Under the pieces are notes generated by a model. The model saw nothing but the letters and a program-made list of their open reading frames with translations. It did no database searches and was not told the origin of the DNA. A program made the position numbers and the translations under genes. A stretch of 64,000 nt of DNA. Source: Anaeromyxobacter sp. (GTDB lineage: Bacteria; Myxococcota; Myxococcia; Myxococcales; Anaeromyxobacteraceae). Below are positions 9,114 through 18,085 of this stretch, in pieces. Location of the stretch: assembly GCA_016718565.1 (NCBI GenBank), contig JADKCZ010000005.1, forward strand, positions 248,001 through 312,000. The letters run 5' to 3'. Numbering within the stretch: the first letter of the stretch is position 1; each line of letters starts with the position of its first letter.

Positions 9114-9740
9114 TCAGGCGGCCGGGAAGGCGCCGGCCGCCAGCCGGCGGGCGTAGGCCCCCACGTCGGGCGGCCAGGCCGCCGTGAGCGCCTCGAAGCG
9201 CTCGCCCTGCCCGGCGAAGAGCGCCCGGGTGGCCTCCTCGTAGCCCGGCAGGTCGCCGGCCAGCGAGGTCATGAGGCGGTAGGCCACCTCCTGGGCGCGC
9301 CGCACCCGGTCGCGGCCCCCGCCCAGCCGGCGGGCCTCCTCGACCAGCCGGCGCAGCGCCACCGAGGCCCCACCCGGCTGGGCGGCGAGCCACTCCCAGT
9401 GGCGCGGCAGGAGCGTCACCTCGCGCGCCACCACCCCCAGCCTGGGCCGGCCCGGACCGCGCGGCTCGGCCGGGGGTGCCCCCGCCGGCGCCGCCCCGTC
9501 GGCCCCAGGGGCCACCGGCTGGGCCAGCCTGGCCGCGTGGCGGGCCTTCACCTCGGCGGCGCTGCCCCGCAGGTCGAGCTCCACCTGGCGCGCCGTGGCG
9601 TCCTCGAAGGCCAGGAGCGCGGCCCGCTCGCCCCGCTCGAGGGCGCCCCGGGCGGCCAGCGCCACCGTGACCAGGTCGCCCTCGGCGAGGCGGCGGTGGC
9701 CGGCGAACAGGGTGCAGCTGGGGGCGCTGGCGGCGGTCAT
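9114..9740 (-). CDS. DUF2239 family protein
   Basis: A 208-aa protein. The N-terminal part (CTLFAGHRRLAEGDL..VALAA) and the block ATARQVELDLRGS, followed by GRPRLGVVAREVTLLPRHWEWLAAQPGGASVALRRLVEEAR, match the DUF2239 family as I know it. The function is unknown. Full length with no membrane segment, so probably cytoplasmic. ATG 9740 has AGGAG upstream and sits about 33 nt downstream of a strong promoter overlapped by a palindrome. The palindrome suggests dedicated repressor or autoregulatory control. No neighbouring gene is obviously functionally linked; the next gene is a divergent rhomboid protease. Confidence 0.85.
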   Translation of the reverse strand: MTAASAPSCTLFAGHRRLAEGDLVTVALAARGALERGERAALLAFEDATARQVELDLRGSAAEVKARHAARLAQPVAPGADGAAPAGAPPAEPRGPGRPRLGVVAREVTLLPRHWEWLAAQPGGASVALRRLVEEARRLGGGRDRVRRAQEVAYRLMTSLAGDLPGYEEATRALFAGQGERFEALTAAWPPDVGAYARRLAAGAFPAA

Positions 9741-9779
9741 GGTGGGCTCCTGGGCGCCCGGGCTGGCCGGGCGCTCCAG

Positions 9780-9824
9780 GTTTTACCCGGGTCAAACGTC
9801 GGCGTCAATTCCACCCGGATGAAA
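9780..9824 (-). promoter_or_regulatory. Promoter with overlapping ACCCGG operator pair
   Basis: On the minus strand TTGACG (9803-9808) is followed by a 17-bp spacer and TAAAAC (9780-9785), a near-consensus housekeeping promoter. The palindrome TTTTACCCGGGTCAAA (9781-9796, one mismatch) overlaps the -10 and spacer. A related half-degenerate copy TTCCACCCGGATGAAA (9809-9824) lies 28 bp upstream, covering the region upstream of the -35. This layout fits repression of the DUF2239 gene. The regulator is not encoded next door. Confidence 0.6.
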
Positions 9825-9909
9825 CGGTGGCGCGGGCGGCCCCGCTGGCCCGGTCCACCGGACGCCCGGGCGAGGCTGGAGGGGGCGACTCCGGGTCCGT
9901 CCGCTCGCG

Positions 9910-9915
9910 TAGGAT
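9910..9915 (+). promoter_or_regulatory. -10 box giving a leaderless rhomboid mRNA
   Basis: TAGGAT ends 6 nt before GTG 9922, and no Shine-Dalgarno sequence is present. A transcript starting 6-7 nt downstream of the box would begin at the start codon. Confidence 0.45.
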
Positions 9916-9921
9916 GCGCCG

Positions 9922-11898
9922 GTGCTCCTCCCCATCGGGCTCGACAACGCGCGGGTCAGCCGCCTGCCCTGGGTCACCATCACGCTGCTGGTGCTCAACG
10001 TGCTGGCCTTCGTGGGCTCGGCGCTCGCCGCCGACGACGACGCCCTGGCGGCCCGCTGGCACGAGCTGGCCACCTACTGGCAGGCGCACCCGTGGCTGGA
10101 GCCCCCGGAGGCGCTGCGCCCCCTGCAGCCGCGGCCCGCCGAGGCGGACGAGCCCGGCGAGGTGGAGGCGACCGCCGCGCCGCAGCGTCCGGCGCCCCCC
10201 GCGGGCGTCGACCTCGAGCCGCAGCGGCGCGCGCTGGCCGGCCTGGCGGAGGCCTACCTGGCCGAGCGGGAGGCGCAGCCGCGGCGGCGCTTCGCGCTCG
10301 TGCCGGCGCGCGGCCCGTGGCAGGTGGGGTGGCTGACGCACCTCTTCATGCACGCCGACCTGGAGCACCTGCTCGGGAACATGCTGCTCTTCCTGCTGGT
10401 GGTGGCGCCCTTCCTGGAGGACGCGTGGGGCGGCGGGTTCTTCCTGGCCTTCTACCTGGGCGGCGGCCTGGTGGCGGCGCTGGCGCAGGTGCTGCCGAAG
10501 GGCGCGTCGGAGGTGGGGCTGATCGGCGCCTCCGGCGCCATCTCCGCGTGCCTGGGGGCCTTCGCGGTGCGCTTCGCCCACCGCAAGGTGCGCATCTTCT
10601 ACTGGTTCTTCCTCCTGGTGCGCGGCACCTTCTTCGTCCCCTCCTGGGCCTACGCGCTGGCCTTCGCCTCCATGAACCTGTGGGCCCTCTCGCTGACCGG
10701 GACCACCGGCCCGGTGGCCTTCGCCGCCCACGTGGGCGGGTTCGCCTTCGGCCTGGGGGTGGTGCTGGTGATGCGGGCCACCCGCCTGGAGGACCGGCTC
10801 TCGCCGGAGGGGGCCACCCGCTGGCGTGGCCACATGGGCCACGACCGCGCCGCCGAGGCCCTGGCCGCCGGCGACCTGGCCGGTGCCCGGCAGCGGCTCC
10901 AGGAGGTGGTCCAGCAGCGCCCCGACGATCAGGTGGCGCTCCTCGAGCTCGCCCGCATGGACGCGGCCCGCCTCGACGCGGTGGAGGCCACGCCGCGGGT
11001 GGAGCGGCTGGTGCTGCTGCGGCTGGCGGCCGGAGACGAGGCGGGTGCCCGGGCGCTGGCGGCCGAGCTGGGCCAGGTGACCCGGCCCGACCTCCTCCGG
11101 CCTGCCTCGGCCTACCGGCTGGGCGAGCTCGTGGAGCCGGCCGAGCCGGAGCGGGCGGCCCGGCTCTTCCAGGCGGCGGCGCGCGGCGACGGCGCGCTGG
11201 TGGGCAAGGCGGCGCTGCGGGCGGCGCTGCTGCTGCGCGACACCCGGCCCGCCGAGGCCCTGGAGCTGGCCGAGCAGGCGGCCGCCTCGGCCGAGGCGCC
11301 GCCGCCGCTGGCCGCGCAGGCGCAGGCCCTGGCGGTGGAGCTGGCCGCCGCGCTGGCCCGGGCCGACCCGTTCGCCGGTGGCCTGGCGCTCGAGCCGGAG
11401 GCGCCGGCGGCGGACGCCCTGGGGGCCGCCGAGCCGGTGCGCCTGGTGCGCTGCCGCCTGGCCGGGGTGGACGAGGGCGGCCTCGACCTGGTCACCGCGG
11501 AGGGGCGGCGCGCCCGCGTCGAGGCGGGGCGGCTGGCCGCGGTGGCCTGCGGCCTCGTGCCGGGGACGGCGGCGCCCGGCGCCACGGCGCCGCCCCGTCC
11601 CACCGTGCTGGTGGACCTCCTGCTCCACCCGCGCCCCGGCGAGCCGCGCGTGGTGCTGCGGCTGCCGGGCCAGGGACTCGACCTGGCCCGCCTGGCCCCG
11701 GGCGTGCCCCCCGCCGAGGCCTTCGCCCGGCTGCTGGGCCGCCTGCTCGAGACCAGCCGGGCCCGCGCCATCCCGGATCGCGCCGCGGTGCTGGGGCAGG
11801 CCTTCGCCCGCTTCGCCGACGCCGAGACCTTCGAGCGGGCCGCCTGGGGGCGGAGGCTCGAGCCAGCGGCGCCTGCCGGGACGGCGCCCGGAACCTAG
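9922..11898 (+). CDS. Rhomboid intramembrane serine protease with long C-terminal tail
   Basis: A 658-aa protein. It has a first transmembrane segment at residues 14-35, an inserted Pro/Ala/Glu-rich loop (40-125), then HLFMHADLEHLLGNM (140-154), GASGAI with catalytic Ser204, and His270 in AAHVGGFAFG, the Ser-His dyad of rhomboids. After the membrane core (about 285) comes a roughly 370-residue cytoplasmic tail of short helical repeats that look TPR-like (290-440). A compact alpha/beta part (about 490-600) follows and is unknown to me. The substrate is unknown. The stop codon overlaps that of the convergent lipoprotein gene in the palindrome CTAG. Confidence 0.88.
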   Translation: MLLPIGLDNARVSRLPWVTITLLVLNVLAFVGSALAADDDALAARWHELATYWQAHPWLEPPEALRPLQPRPAEADEPGEVEATAAPQRPAPPAGVDLEPQRRALAGLAEAYLAEREAQPRRRFALVPARGPWQVGWLTHLFMHADLEHLLGNMLLFLLVVAPFLEDAWGGGFFLAFYLGGGLVAALAQVLPKGASEVGLIGASGAISACLGAFAVRFAHRKVRIFYWFFLLVRGTFFVPSWAYALAFASMNLWALSLTGTTGPVAFAAHVGGFAFGLGVVLVMRATRLEDRLSPEGATRWRGHMGHDRAAEALAAGDLAGARQRLQEVVQQRPDDQVALLELARMDAARLDAVEATPRVERLVLLRLAAGDEAGARALAAELGQVTRPDLLRPASAYRLGELVEPAEPERAARLFQAAARGDGALVGKAALRAALLLRDTRPAEALELAEQAAASAEAPPPLAAQAQALAVELAAALARADPFAGGLALEPEAPAADALGAAEPVRLVRCRLAGVDEGGLDLVTAEGRRARVEAGRLAAVACGLVPGTAAPGATAPPRPTVLVDLLLHPRPGEPRVVLRLPGQGLDLARLAPGVPPAEAFARLLGRLLETSRARAIPDRAAVLGQAFARFADAETFERAAWGRRLEPAAPAGTAPGT

Positions 11899-12941
11899 AG
11901 CGGCGGCGACACGTACACGGCGCTGGCGCTGGCCGGCGCCGCCGCGGCCGCACCGCAGTCGCTGTTCCCGAACAGGTAGAGCCGGCGCCCCACCACCGCG
12001 CCCTGGTACAGCGGCGACGCGGCGGCCGGCAGCTGGGCCAGGGCCGACCACGGGCCGGGCTGCCCGTCGGCCTGCGGCGTGCTCGCCACCACCTCGCGGG
12101 AGCCCCCCAGCGCCACCACCAGCCGGCCCGACACCACCGTGAGGTGCGGGAAGCTCACGGCGGCGGGGAGCTGGCTGGTGGACTCCACCCAGGCGCCGAG
12201 CGTGTGGTCCGCCGCCACCGGCGCCACCCAGAGCCGGGTGCCGCCGCCGGGCAGCAGGTAGGCCCGCCCACCCAGGAAGACCAGGCCGGCGTTGAGCGTC
12301 GGCGTGGGCATGGTGGAGGCCTCGAACCAGCCGGTGGGCTCCCCGGTGGTGGCGTCGAGCGGCGAGGCGTAGAGCGCCTGGCTCACGTTGGGCGAGGCCG
12401 AGATGTTGAGCCCGCCCCCGGCGTAGAGGACGCCGTCCCGGGCCGCCACCAGCGGGGCCGAGCCGATCCAGCCGGGCGCGGGATTGGCCGCCGCGGTCCA
12501 GGCCGAGAGCGTGCCGTCGGTGGCCGCCCGGGCGAGCCAGACCGCGCCGTCCCAGCTCGGGCCGTTCCTGGCGCCGCCGGCCGTGTAGATGAAGCCGTTG
12601 GCCACCGCCACGCCCCCCAGCGACCGGTTGAATCCGCCGGGCCCGGTCTCGCCCTCGGCCCAGGCGCCCAGCGTGCCGTCGGCGGCCACGGCGGCGCGGA
12701 AGACCCGGCCGTCGCTCCGGCCGGTGTTGCACGCGGCCGAGTCGACGTAGCCGTTGAAGAGGTAGACGTGGCCGTTGCCGGGGGCGGCCGCCACCGCGTT
12801 GATGCGCGGCGAGAGGAGCGCGGCCGAGGCCTGCCACGCCCCGCCCTCCTCCGACCCAGACCCGCCCCCACAGCCGGCAGCGGCGAGCGAGGTCACGAGC
12901 CCGATCCAGACGCACCAACCCTGCGAGCGCATCCCGTTCAT
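11895..12941 (-). CDS. Kelch-like beta-propeller lipoprotein
   Basis: A 348-aa protein starting at ATG 12941 with GGAGGGAG upstream. The N-terminus is a lipoprotein signal peptide with lipobox LAAAGC. The rest is a series of about six repeats, each ending in a strand such as GHVYLFNGYVD, GFIYTAGGAR, GVLYAGGGLN, RAYLLPGGG, RLVVALGGSR and RLYLFGNSD, with Trp at regular places. This fits a kelch-type propeller. It is exported and lipid anchored; the binding partner is unknown. The gene converges with the rhomboid gene and the stop codons share CTAG at 11895-11898. Confidence 0.75.
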   Translation of the reverse strand: MNGMRSQGWCVWIGLVTSLAAAGCGGGSGSEEGGAWQASAALLSPRINAVAAAPGNGHVYLFNGYVDSAACNTGRSDGRVFRAAVAADGTLGAWAEGETGPGGFNRSLGGVAVANGFIYTAGGARNGPSWDGAVWLARAATDGTLSAWTAAANPAPGWIGSAPLVAARDGVLYAGGGLNISASPNVSQALYASPLDATTGEPTGWFEASTMPTPTLNAGLVFLGGRAYLLPGGGTRLWVAPVAADHTLGAWVESTSQLPAAVSFPHLTVVSGRLVVALGGSREVVASTPQADGQPGPWSALAQLPAAASPLYQGAVVGRRLYLFGNSDCGAAAAAPASASAVYVSPPL

Positions 12942-13185
12942 GGTGCTCCCTCCAGTCAGCCGGTTCTTCTGGTCGATCGTCCGCTCGCCGCCCAGCTGCG
13001 GCGGCAGGATCTTGGGTGCCGACCTGAGGTGGGCCGCGCGGCGGCGCGCCACGGCCCCGACCCGGACGAGCCGTTGAACCCTGGGCAGGGGACACGACTG
13101 CGCCCGCGTGGCCAGGCGGCGGCCCGCCTGGACTCCGGGCGCGGCCCGGGTACACTGCCTGTCCGGATCCCTGGAGGGGGACACC

Positions 13186-14544
13186 ATGCGCCACCTGCTG
13201 GCCCCGCGGCTGCTCGCCGCAGCCCTCGCGCTCTCGGCCTCGCCGGCCGCGCGCGCCGGGACGTTCGACGAGGGCGGACGCAAGACCACCCGCCAGGAGC
13301 TCTCGGTGGAGGTGGAGCGGCTGGAGCTCCAGAACGGCCTGGTGGTCCTGCTGGCGCCGGACCCGGCCGTCGCCAGCGTGGCCGTCTGGATGAGCTTCGG
13401 CGCGGGCGCCATCCACGAGCCGCCCGGCCGGAGTGGACTGGCCCACCTGGCCGAGCACCTCATGTTCTCCGGCCCCACGCCGGAGACCGACTACCAGGCC
13501 CTGCTGGAGGGGCGGCGCGCCCGCCACCTCAACGCCAGCACCGGCTACGACGCCATGATCTTCCAGGTGGTGCTGCCGGCCGAGGAGCTGCCGGCGGCGC
13601 TGTGGGTCATGGCCGACCGGCTGGGCACCCTGCCCGGGCTGGTGGACGACGTCCAGGTGGAGCGGCATCGGCGGGTGGTGCTCGAGGAGCGGGCCATCCG
13701 CGCGGTGGACGAGCCCTACGGCCTGGTCGGCGAGCAGCTCCTGCGGCGGCTCTACGCGGCGCCCCACCCGCTGCACGCCGGGGTGATCGGCGCGCCGGCC
13801 CAGCTGGCCGCCGTCACGGGCGGCGAGGTGCGGGCCTTCGTGGCCGAGCGGCTGGTGCCGGCCAACGCGGTCCTGGCGGTGGTCGGGCGCTTCGACCCCG
13901 CCGAGGCGCGCCGGCTGGTGGAGGACGGGCTGGGCCGCCTGCCGGGCGGGCGACGCTCCCGCCCGCCGCCCCTCCCGCCGCCCTCCGAGGAGTACGTGGA
14001 CCAGCGGGCCGAGCCGCTCTCGCGCGAGCCCCGCGTCACCATGGCCTGGCGGTTCCCGGGCATGCCCCACGCCGACGCCGTGGCGCTGGAGCTGGGCGGA
14101 CAGCTCCTCACCCTGCTCACCGACGGCGCCTGGGGCATGCGCGTCTCGGCCGGCCTGCACGAGTACGTCGGCGAGACCACCTTCCGGATGGACCTCACCG
14201 TGCCCTACGACGAGCCGATGGCCGCGCTGCACCGCGACGCCGACGGCTTCCTGCGGATGCTGACGGTGCGCGAGATGCCGGTGGAGCACCTGCTGACGGC
14301 CAACCTGCTCCTCGATCGGCGGGCGCTCTTCGACCTGGACACGCTGGAGGGGCGCGCCGGGGCGCTGGTCCACTTCGAGCGGTTCGGCGGGGCCCGCCTC
14401 ACCGTGGGCGACCACCTCTCCTGGCACTGGAAGCTGGACCGGATGGTGGTGCGCGACGCGGCCCGCGTCCACCTGCGCCAGCCCAAGGTGGTGATGCACG
14501 CCCGGCCGACCCGCCCCAAGCCGGCCCGCCTGGAGCGCGAGTGA
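13186..14544 (+). CDS. M16 family zinc peptidase, catalytic subunit
   Basis: A 452-aa protein starting at ATG 13186 with GGAGGGGG 5 nt before, and a signal peptide (MRHLLAPRLL...ARA). The inverted zinc motif HLAEH (His87, Glu90, His91) plus a downstream Glu at about 167/168 in VVLEERAI gives a complete active site. The M16 N-terminal and C-terminal halves are both present. Location is periplasmic or envelope. A -10-like TACACT lies about 30 nt upstream. The next gene overlaps by GTGA and encodes a second M16 protein lacking the zinc motif, so the two probably form a heterodimeric clamshell protease in which this is the active partner. Confidence 0.92.
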   Translation: MRHLLAPRLLAAALALSASPAARAGTFDEGGRKTTRQELSVEVERLELQNGLVVLLAPDPAVASVAVWMSFGAGAIHEPPGRSGLAHLAEHLMFSGPTPETDYQALLEGRRARHLNASTGYDAMIFQVVLPAEELPAALWVMADRLGTLPGLVDDVQVERHRRVVLEERAIRAVDEPYGLVGEQLLRRLYAAPHPLHAGVIGAPAQLAAVTGGEVRAFVAERLVPANAVLAVVGRFDPAEARRLVEDGLGRLPGGRRSRPPPLPPPSEEYVDQRAEPLSREPRVTMAWRFPGMPHADAVALELGGQLLTLLTDGAWGMRVSAGLHEYVGETTFRMDLTVPYDEPMAALHRDADGFLRMLTVREMPVEHLLTANLLLDRRALFDLDTLEGRAGALVHFERFGGARLTVGDHLSWHWKLDRMVVRDAARVHLRQPKVVMHARPTRPKPARLERE

Positions 14545-16049
14545 GCCGCCCGCCCCGCCCCGGCCGGCCGGCCCTCCTCCTGGCGCTGGCCGCCCTGGCC
14601 CTGGCGGCGCCCCGCGCCGGGGCCGCCCTGCCCGCCGCGTCGCCCACCCTGCCCGCCGCGCCGGCCGCCCCCTGGCAGGCCACCGCGCCGCCGCCGGCCC
14701 TGGCGCCAGCCCCGGCGCCGGCGCCGCCGGCCCGCGAGCTCCTCCTGCCGAACGGCCTGCGGGTGGTGGTGGTGGAGCACCACCGGCGCCCGCTGGTGGT
14801 GGTCGACCTGCTGCTGGCCCGCGGCACCCTGCTCGACCCGCCGGAGGTGGGCGGCGCCGCGGCCCTGGCGGTGCGCCTGGCCGGCGACTTCCACGAGGTC
14901 TCCGAGACCGGCGAGGAGCTGGTGGAGGAGAAGTCCTTCCGCCGCCAGCTCATCGAGCTGGGTGGCGTGGCCCACTTCGAGGCCCAGGCCGACCTGGCCA
15001 GCGCCAGGCTGGCGGGCTACGCCCGCGACACCGGCGCCTACCTGCGGCTGCTGGCCGGCGCGGTGCAGGAGCCCCGCCGCGGCGAGCGGTCCTTCAAGGC
15101 GCGGCGCGACGGCTTCCTCGACGCGCTGGAGGACCTCCGGTCGTCCGACCCCGAGGCGCTGGAGCGGACGGTGGTCGAGGCCGCCTTCGGGGTCGGGCAC
15201 CCGTACGCCCGCTCCGAGATCGGCACCCACGCCAGCCTGACCGCCATGGGGCTGGAGCAGGTGGTGGAGCTGCAGCGGCAGCTCTTCGTGCCGGAGGGCG
15301 CCACGCTGCTGGTGGTGGGCGACGTCGCGGCCAGCCGGGTCTTCGCCGAGGCCCGCCGGGCCTTCGGCGCCTGGGAAGGGCGCGCCGCGCCGGCGCCGGT
15401 GGTGGGCGCCACCCGCGCCCCGACGCGGCGCCAGCCGGTGGGGCTGCTCAGGCGGGAGCCGGCCAGCACCCTCGTCACCTGCGCCACCCGCCCGCTGGGC
15501 GGGGTGCGGGCCAGCGACGGCGCGCTGGAGGTCCTGGCCACCCTGCTGGGACAGGGGGGCGGCAGCCGGCTCTCCCTGGCGCTGCGCGACCAGGCGGGCC
15601 TCACCTACGACGCCAGCGCCATGCTGGTGCGGCGCCGCCACGCCCGCGCCTTCGTGGCCTGCTCGGCGTTGGCCGCCGATCGGGCCGGCCAGGGGCTGCG
15701 GCTCTTCCGGGAGACGCTGGAGGCGGCCCGGACCCGGGCACCCGTCGCGGCCGAGGTGGCCCGGGCCAAGGCCCTGCGGCTGGCCCAGCTGGAGGGCGCC
15801 TGGGACGACGCCGACCGCATCGCCCAGACCTGGCGGGAGGCCATCGCCCTGGGCACGCCGCGCCCCAGCCTCGAGCGGAGGCGGGCCGAGATCGAGCGGG
15901 TCACGGTGGACGACCTGGCCCGGCTGGCGCAGGAGGTGCTGCGCCCCGAGACCATCCGCTGGGTCGTCTCCGGCGAGCGCCTCGTCGCGGCCAGCGCCAC
16001 CGCCGCCAACGGCCTGGGCCCGCCCGCCGCGCTGGTCGTCGGCCGGTGA
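14541..16049 (+). CDS. M16 family protein, non-catalytic partner subunit
   Basis: A 502-aa protein whose GTG start overlaps the previous TGA (GTGA), which means translational coupling. It has a signal peptide and an Ala/Pro linker, then the M16 fold (LLLPNGLRVVVVEHH...). At the position where HxxEH should be, the sequence reads GGAAALAVRLAG, so zinc ligands are absent. The C-terminal half keeps the substrate-binding Arg/Tyr element LRDQAGLTYDAS. This is the known division of labour in bacterial heterodimeric M16 peptidases: one subunit has the zinc site, the other the R/Y pair. The substrate is unknown. Confidence 0.9.
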   Translation: MSRPPRPGRPALLLALAALALAAPRAGAALPAASPTLPAAPAAPWQATAPPPALAPAPAPAPPARELLLPNGLRVVVVEHHRRPLVVVDLLLARGTLLDPPEVGGAAALAVRLAGDFHEVSETGEELVEEKSFRRQLIELGGVAHFEAQADLASARLAGYARDTGAYLRLLAGAVQEPRRGERSFKARRDGFLDALEDLRSSDPEALERTVVEAAFGVGHPYARSEIGTHASLTAMGLEQVVELQRQLFVPEGATLLVVGDVAASRVFAEARRAFGAWEGRAAPAPVVGATRAPTRRQPVGLLRREPASTLVTCATRPLGGVRASDGALEVLATLLGQGGGSRLSLALRDQAGLTYDASAMLVRRRHARAFVACSALAADRAGQGLRLFRETLEAARTRAPVAAEVARAKALRLAQLEGAWDDADRIAQTWREAIALGTPRPSLERRRAEIERVTVDDLARLAQEVLRPETIRWVVSGERLVAASATAANGLGPPAALVVGR

Positions 16050-16062
16050 AGCGGCCCGGCCC

Positions 16063-16644
16063 CTACAGCGGGAACTTCAGGCCGACGTTGAGGTAGAGGG
16101 CGCGGGAGGCCCCGACGTCCACGGTCTTGAGCGTGCTCAGGTCGGTGAGCGACCACTCGGAGCTGAGGTCGGCGAAGAGGAAGGCCAGGTCGAGGCCGAC
16201 GCCGGCGACCACCCCGTAGGTCGGGTCCTCCAGGTCGCCCCTGGAGAGACCGCGGCCGTCCACCGCGGTGACGAAGAAGGCGGAGGCGCCGCCGAAGGCC
16301 CGCACCGAGAGGAACCCGCGGGCGTCGCCGATCAGGTGGTAGCCGACCACGACCGGGACGCGCAGGCCGGTCAGCCCGTCGAAGTCCACCCCGTGCGAGG
16401 CCGCGGTGATGGTGGTGCTCTTGCGCGCGTAGAAGGCCCCGGCCTCGAGGTAGAGCAGCTCGCCGAGCAGCGCGGTGCCGCCGGCCTGCCAGCCGACCTT
16501 GCCGGAGGCCTGCCCGCTCTGGGGATCCCGCGTCACGTCCGAGAAGGTGACCCCCGCCGCCGGCTTGAGCGTGAGCTGGGCGGCCGCGGCGCCGGGCGCG
16601 AGGGCGAGGGCGAGCAGGAGGAGCGCGGCGTGGGTGCGGTGCAT
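16063..16644 (-). CDS. Outer-membrane beta-barrel protein
   Basis: A 193-aa protein. A cleavable signal peptide ends at AAAAQ; it is followed by alternating hydrophobic strands (LKPAAGVTFSD, GWQAGGTALLGELLYLEAGAFYARKST, VPVVVGYHLIG, GVVAGVGLDLAFLFADLSSEWSL) and the sequence ends in Phe-Pro-Leu after a final strand. This is the pattern of small porin-like/opacity-type barrels (OMP_b-brl). The start ATG 16644 has GGAGA upstream. It lies 146 bp downstream of the VWA lipoprotein gene on the same strand and may be the end of that operon. Confidence 0.75.
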   Translation of the reverse strand: MHRTHAALLLLALALAPGAAAAQLTLKPAAGVTFSDVTRDPQSGQASGKVGWQAGGTALLGELLYLEAGAFYARKSTTITAASHGVDFDGLTGLRVPVVVGYHLIGDARGFLSVRAFGGASAFFVTAVDGRGLSRGDLEDPTYGVVAGVGLDLAFLFADLSSEWSLTDLSTLKTVDVGASRALYLNVGLKFPL

Positions 16645-16790
16645 GGTGGTCTCCGGTGGGCCGGTGCAGCAGGGGGGCACCTCGGTGACCCTCGGCGGCC
16701 ACCGGATGCGACCGGGCGCCGGCCCGGCTCCCCAAGAGGGCGGCGGCGGCAGGCCCCCCGAGGGCCGCGGCGTGCCGGACCCTCCCCGCC

Positions 16791-18065
16791 TCAGTTGACG
16801 CAGACCAGCCGCAGGTCGATGGCGTCCCCCAGCCCGAGCCGGCAGCCGTTCTGGAACGTCAGCTGGGCGGGCCGGCCGAAGCGCGGCGGGGCGTAGACGG
16901 CGTCGGCGGCGGCCGCGCCGGCGGACCCTTCCTCGGCCACCTGGCAGGCCACCGTGCCTCCGCCCGCCCGGGTCAGCGAGACCACCAGCATGTGCCAGTC
17001 GGCCGGAGCGCCCTGCAGGGGCAGCGACGAGGGCATCAGGATCTCGGCGAAGCCCGCCAGCGTGTCGGCGAAGCTGGCGTCGCAGATGGACCCCAGCCGC
17101 ATGCGGGCGCCGCCCACCGCCTCGAGCAGCGCGGCGAAGCGGTCGCCCTTGTCGAAGGCGGTGCCGCAGGCCGTGTTGACGCCGGCGCACTGCGGCTCGC
17201 CGCAGGAGGGGGCCAGGCTGGCGGGATCGAACCCGGCGATGACGCCCACCGCCACGTCGCGCAGCTCGCCGTCCAGCGGGCCGAAGAGGAAGGAGGCCAG
17301 GTCCTCGGGCGGGTCGAGCACCGGCGGCTCGGCCCCCTTGACGGCCGGGTCGTGGCACTCGGGGTTGGAGGCGGCGCGCGGCTCGGCCGAGTCGGAGCAG
17401 TCGTCCTCGTCGGTGACGAAGATCACGGCCAGCCGGGCCCCGGGGCGCAGGAACCCGGCGTTGGCGTCGCGCAGGCGGTCCGAGAGGGCCAGCCGCGCGG
17501 CGCGGAAGGGCTGCTCCTTGCCGGTGCCGCGGACGCCCAGCAGCACGTTGGCCCTGAAGTCCCTGGCCAGCCCCGCCAGCGCCGCGGGCGAGGCGCCCTT
17601 GTCGAGGACGCGGGCCCCGCCCCAGCCGCCGGTGGCCGCGTAGGTGGCGGCGTCGTACACCAGGTCGCCCGCCAGGCCGTCGCCGCCGGCGTCCTGCGCC
17701 ACGGCCACCAGCGCGCCGTCCGGGTAGGGCACGCCGGCGGCCGGCCCGGCGCCGTAGGCCTGGCCGGCGGTGGCGCCGGCGCCGAAGCCCTCCACCGAGG
17801 TGGAGGTGACCCCGATGCGGAAGTCGTTCTGCACCGGCGAGGCGATGAGGGTGTCGATGAAGACCCCCAGGTTGTCGCGCAGGGTGGCCTGCTCCTCCGC
17901 CATCGACTGGGAGTCGTCGATGACGAAGAGGATGTCGGTGGCCACGGCGTCGGGCAGCACCTGCGTCGCGGCGCAGTCCTCGACCGCGCCGGCGGGGACG
18001 GCGCCGCAGCCGCAGCCGGGGAGCGCGGCCAGGGCGCCGAGGAGCAGGAGGGTGGCGGTGCGCAT
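16791..18065 (-). CDS. VWA-domain lipoprotein
   Basis: A 424-aa protein. The signal peptide has lipobox LPGC. A von Willebrand factor A domain follows, with the MIDAS start DILFVIDDSQSMAEEQ (DxSxS) and a later VIFVTDEDDCSD strand that supplies further metal-site residues. There are several Cys pairs between residues 215 and 305 (CHDPAVKG, CGEPQCAGVNTACG). The fold suggests a surface or periplasmic metal-dependent adhesion or scaffolding protein. AGGAGA precedes ATG 18065. It is the fourth gene of the operon that begins with the OmpA-like gene at 20970. Confidence 0.85.
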   Translation of the reverse strand: MRTATLLLLGALAALPGCGCGAVPAGAVEDCAATQVLPDAVATDILFVIDDSQSMAEEQATLRDNLGVFIDTLIASPVQNDFRIGVTSTSVEGFGAGATAGQAYGAGPAAGVPYPDGALVAVAQDAGGDGLAGDLVYDAATYAATGGWGGARVLDKGASPAALAGLARDFRANVLLGVRGTGKEQPFRAARLALSDRLRDANAGFLRPGARLAVIFVTDEDDCSDSAEPRAASNPECHDPAVKGAEPPVLDPPEDLASFLFGPLDGELRDVAVGVIAGFDPASLAPSCGEPQCAGVNTACGTAFDKGDRFAALLEAVGGARMRLGSICDASFADTLAGFAEILMPSSLPLQGAPADWHMLVVSLTRAGGGTVACQVAEEGSAGAAAADAVYAPPRFGRPAQLTFQNGCRLGLGDAIDLRLVCVN

Positions 18066-18085
18066 GGGCAGGTCTCCTGTGGGTC

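Noticed and set aside
9805..14499. 1564-codon minus-strand open frame
   Set aside because: It runs antisense to the rhomboid and first M16 genes and out of frame with the kelch lipoprotein; no motif or start site supports it.
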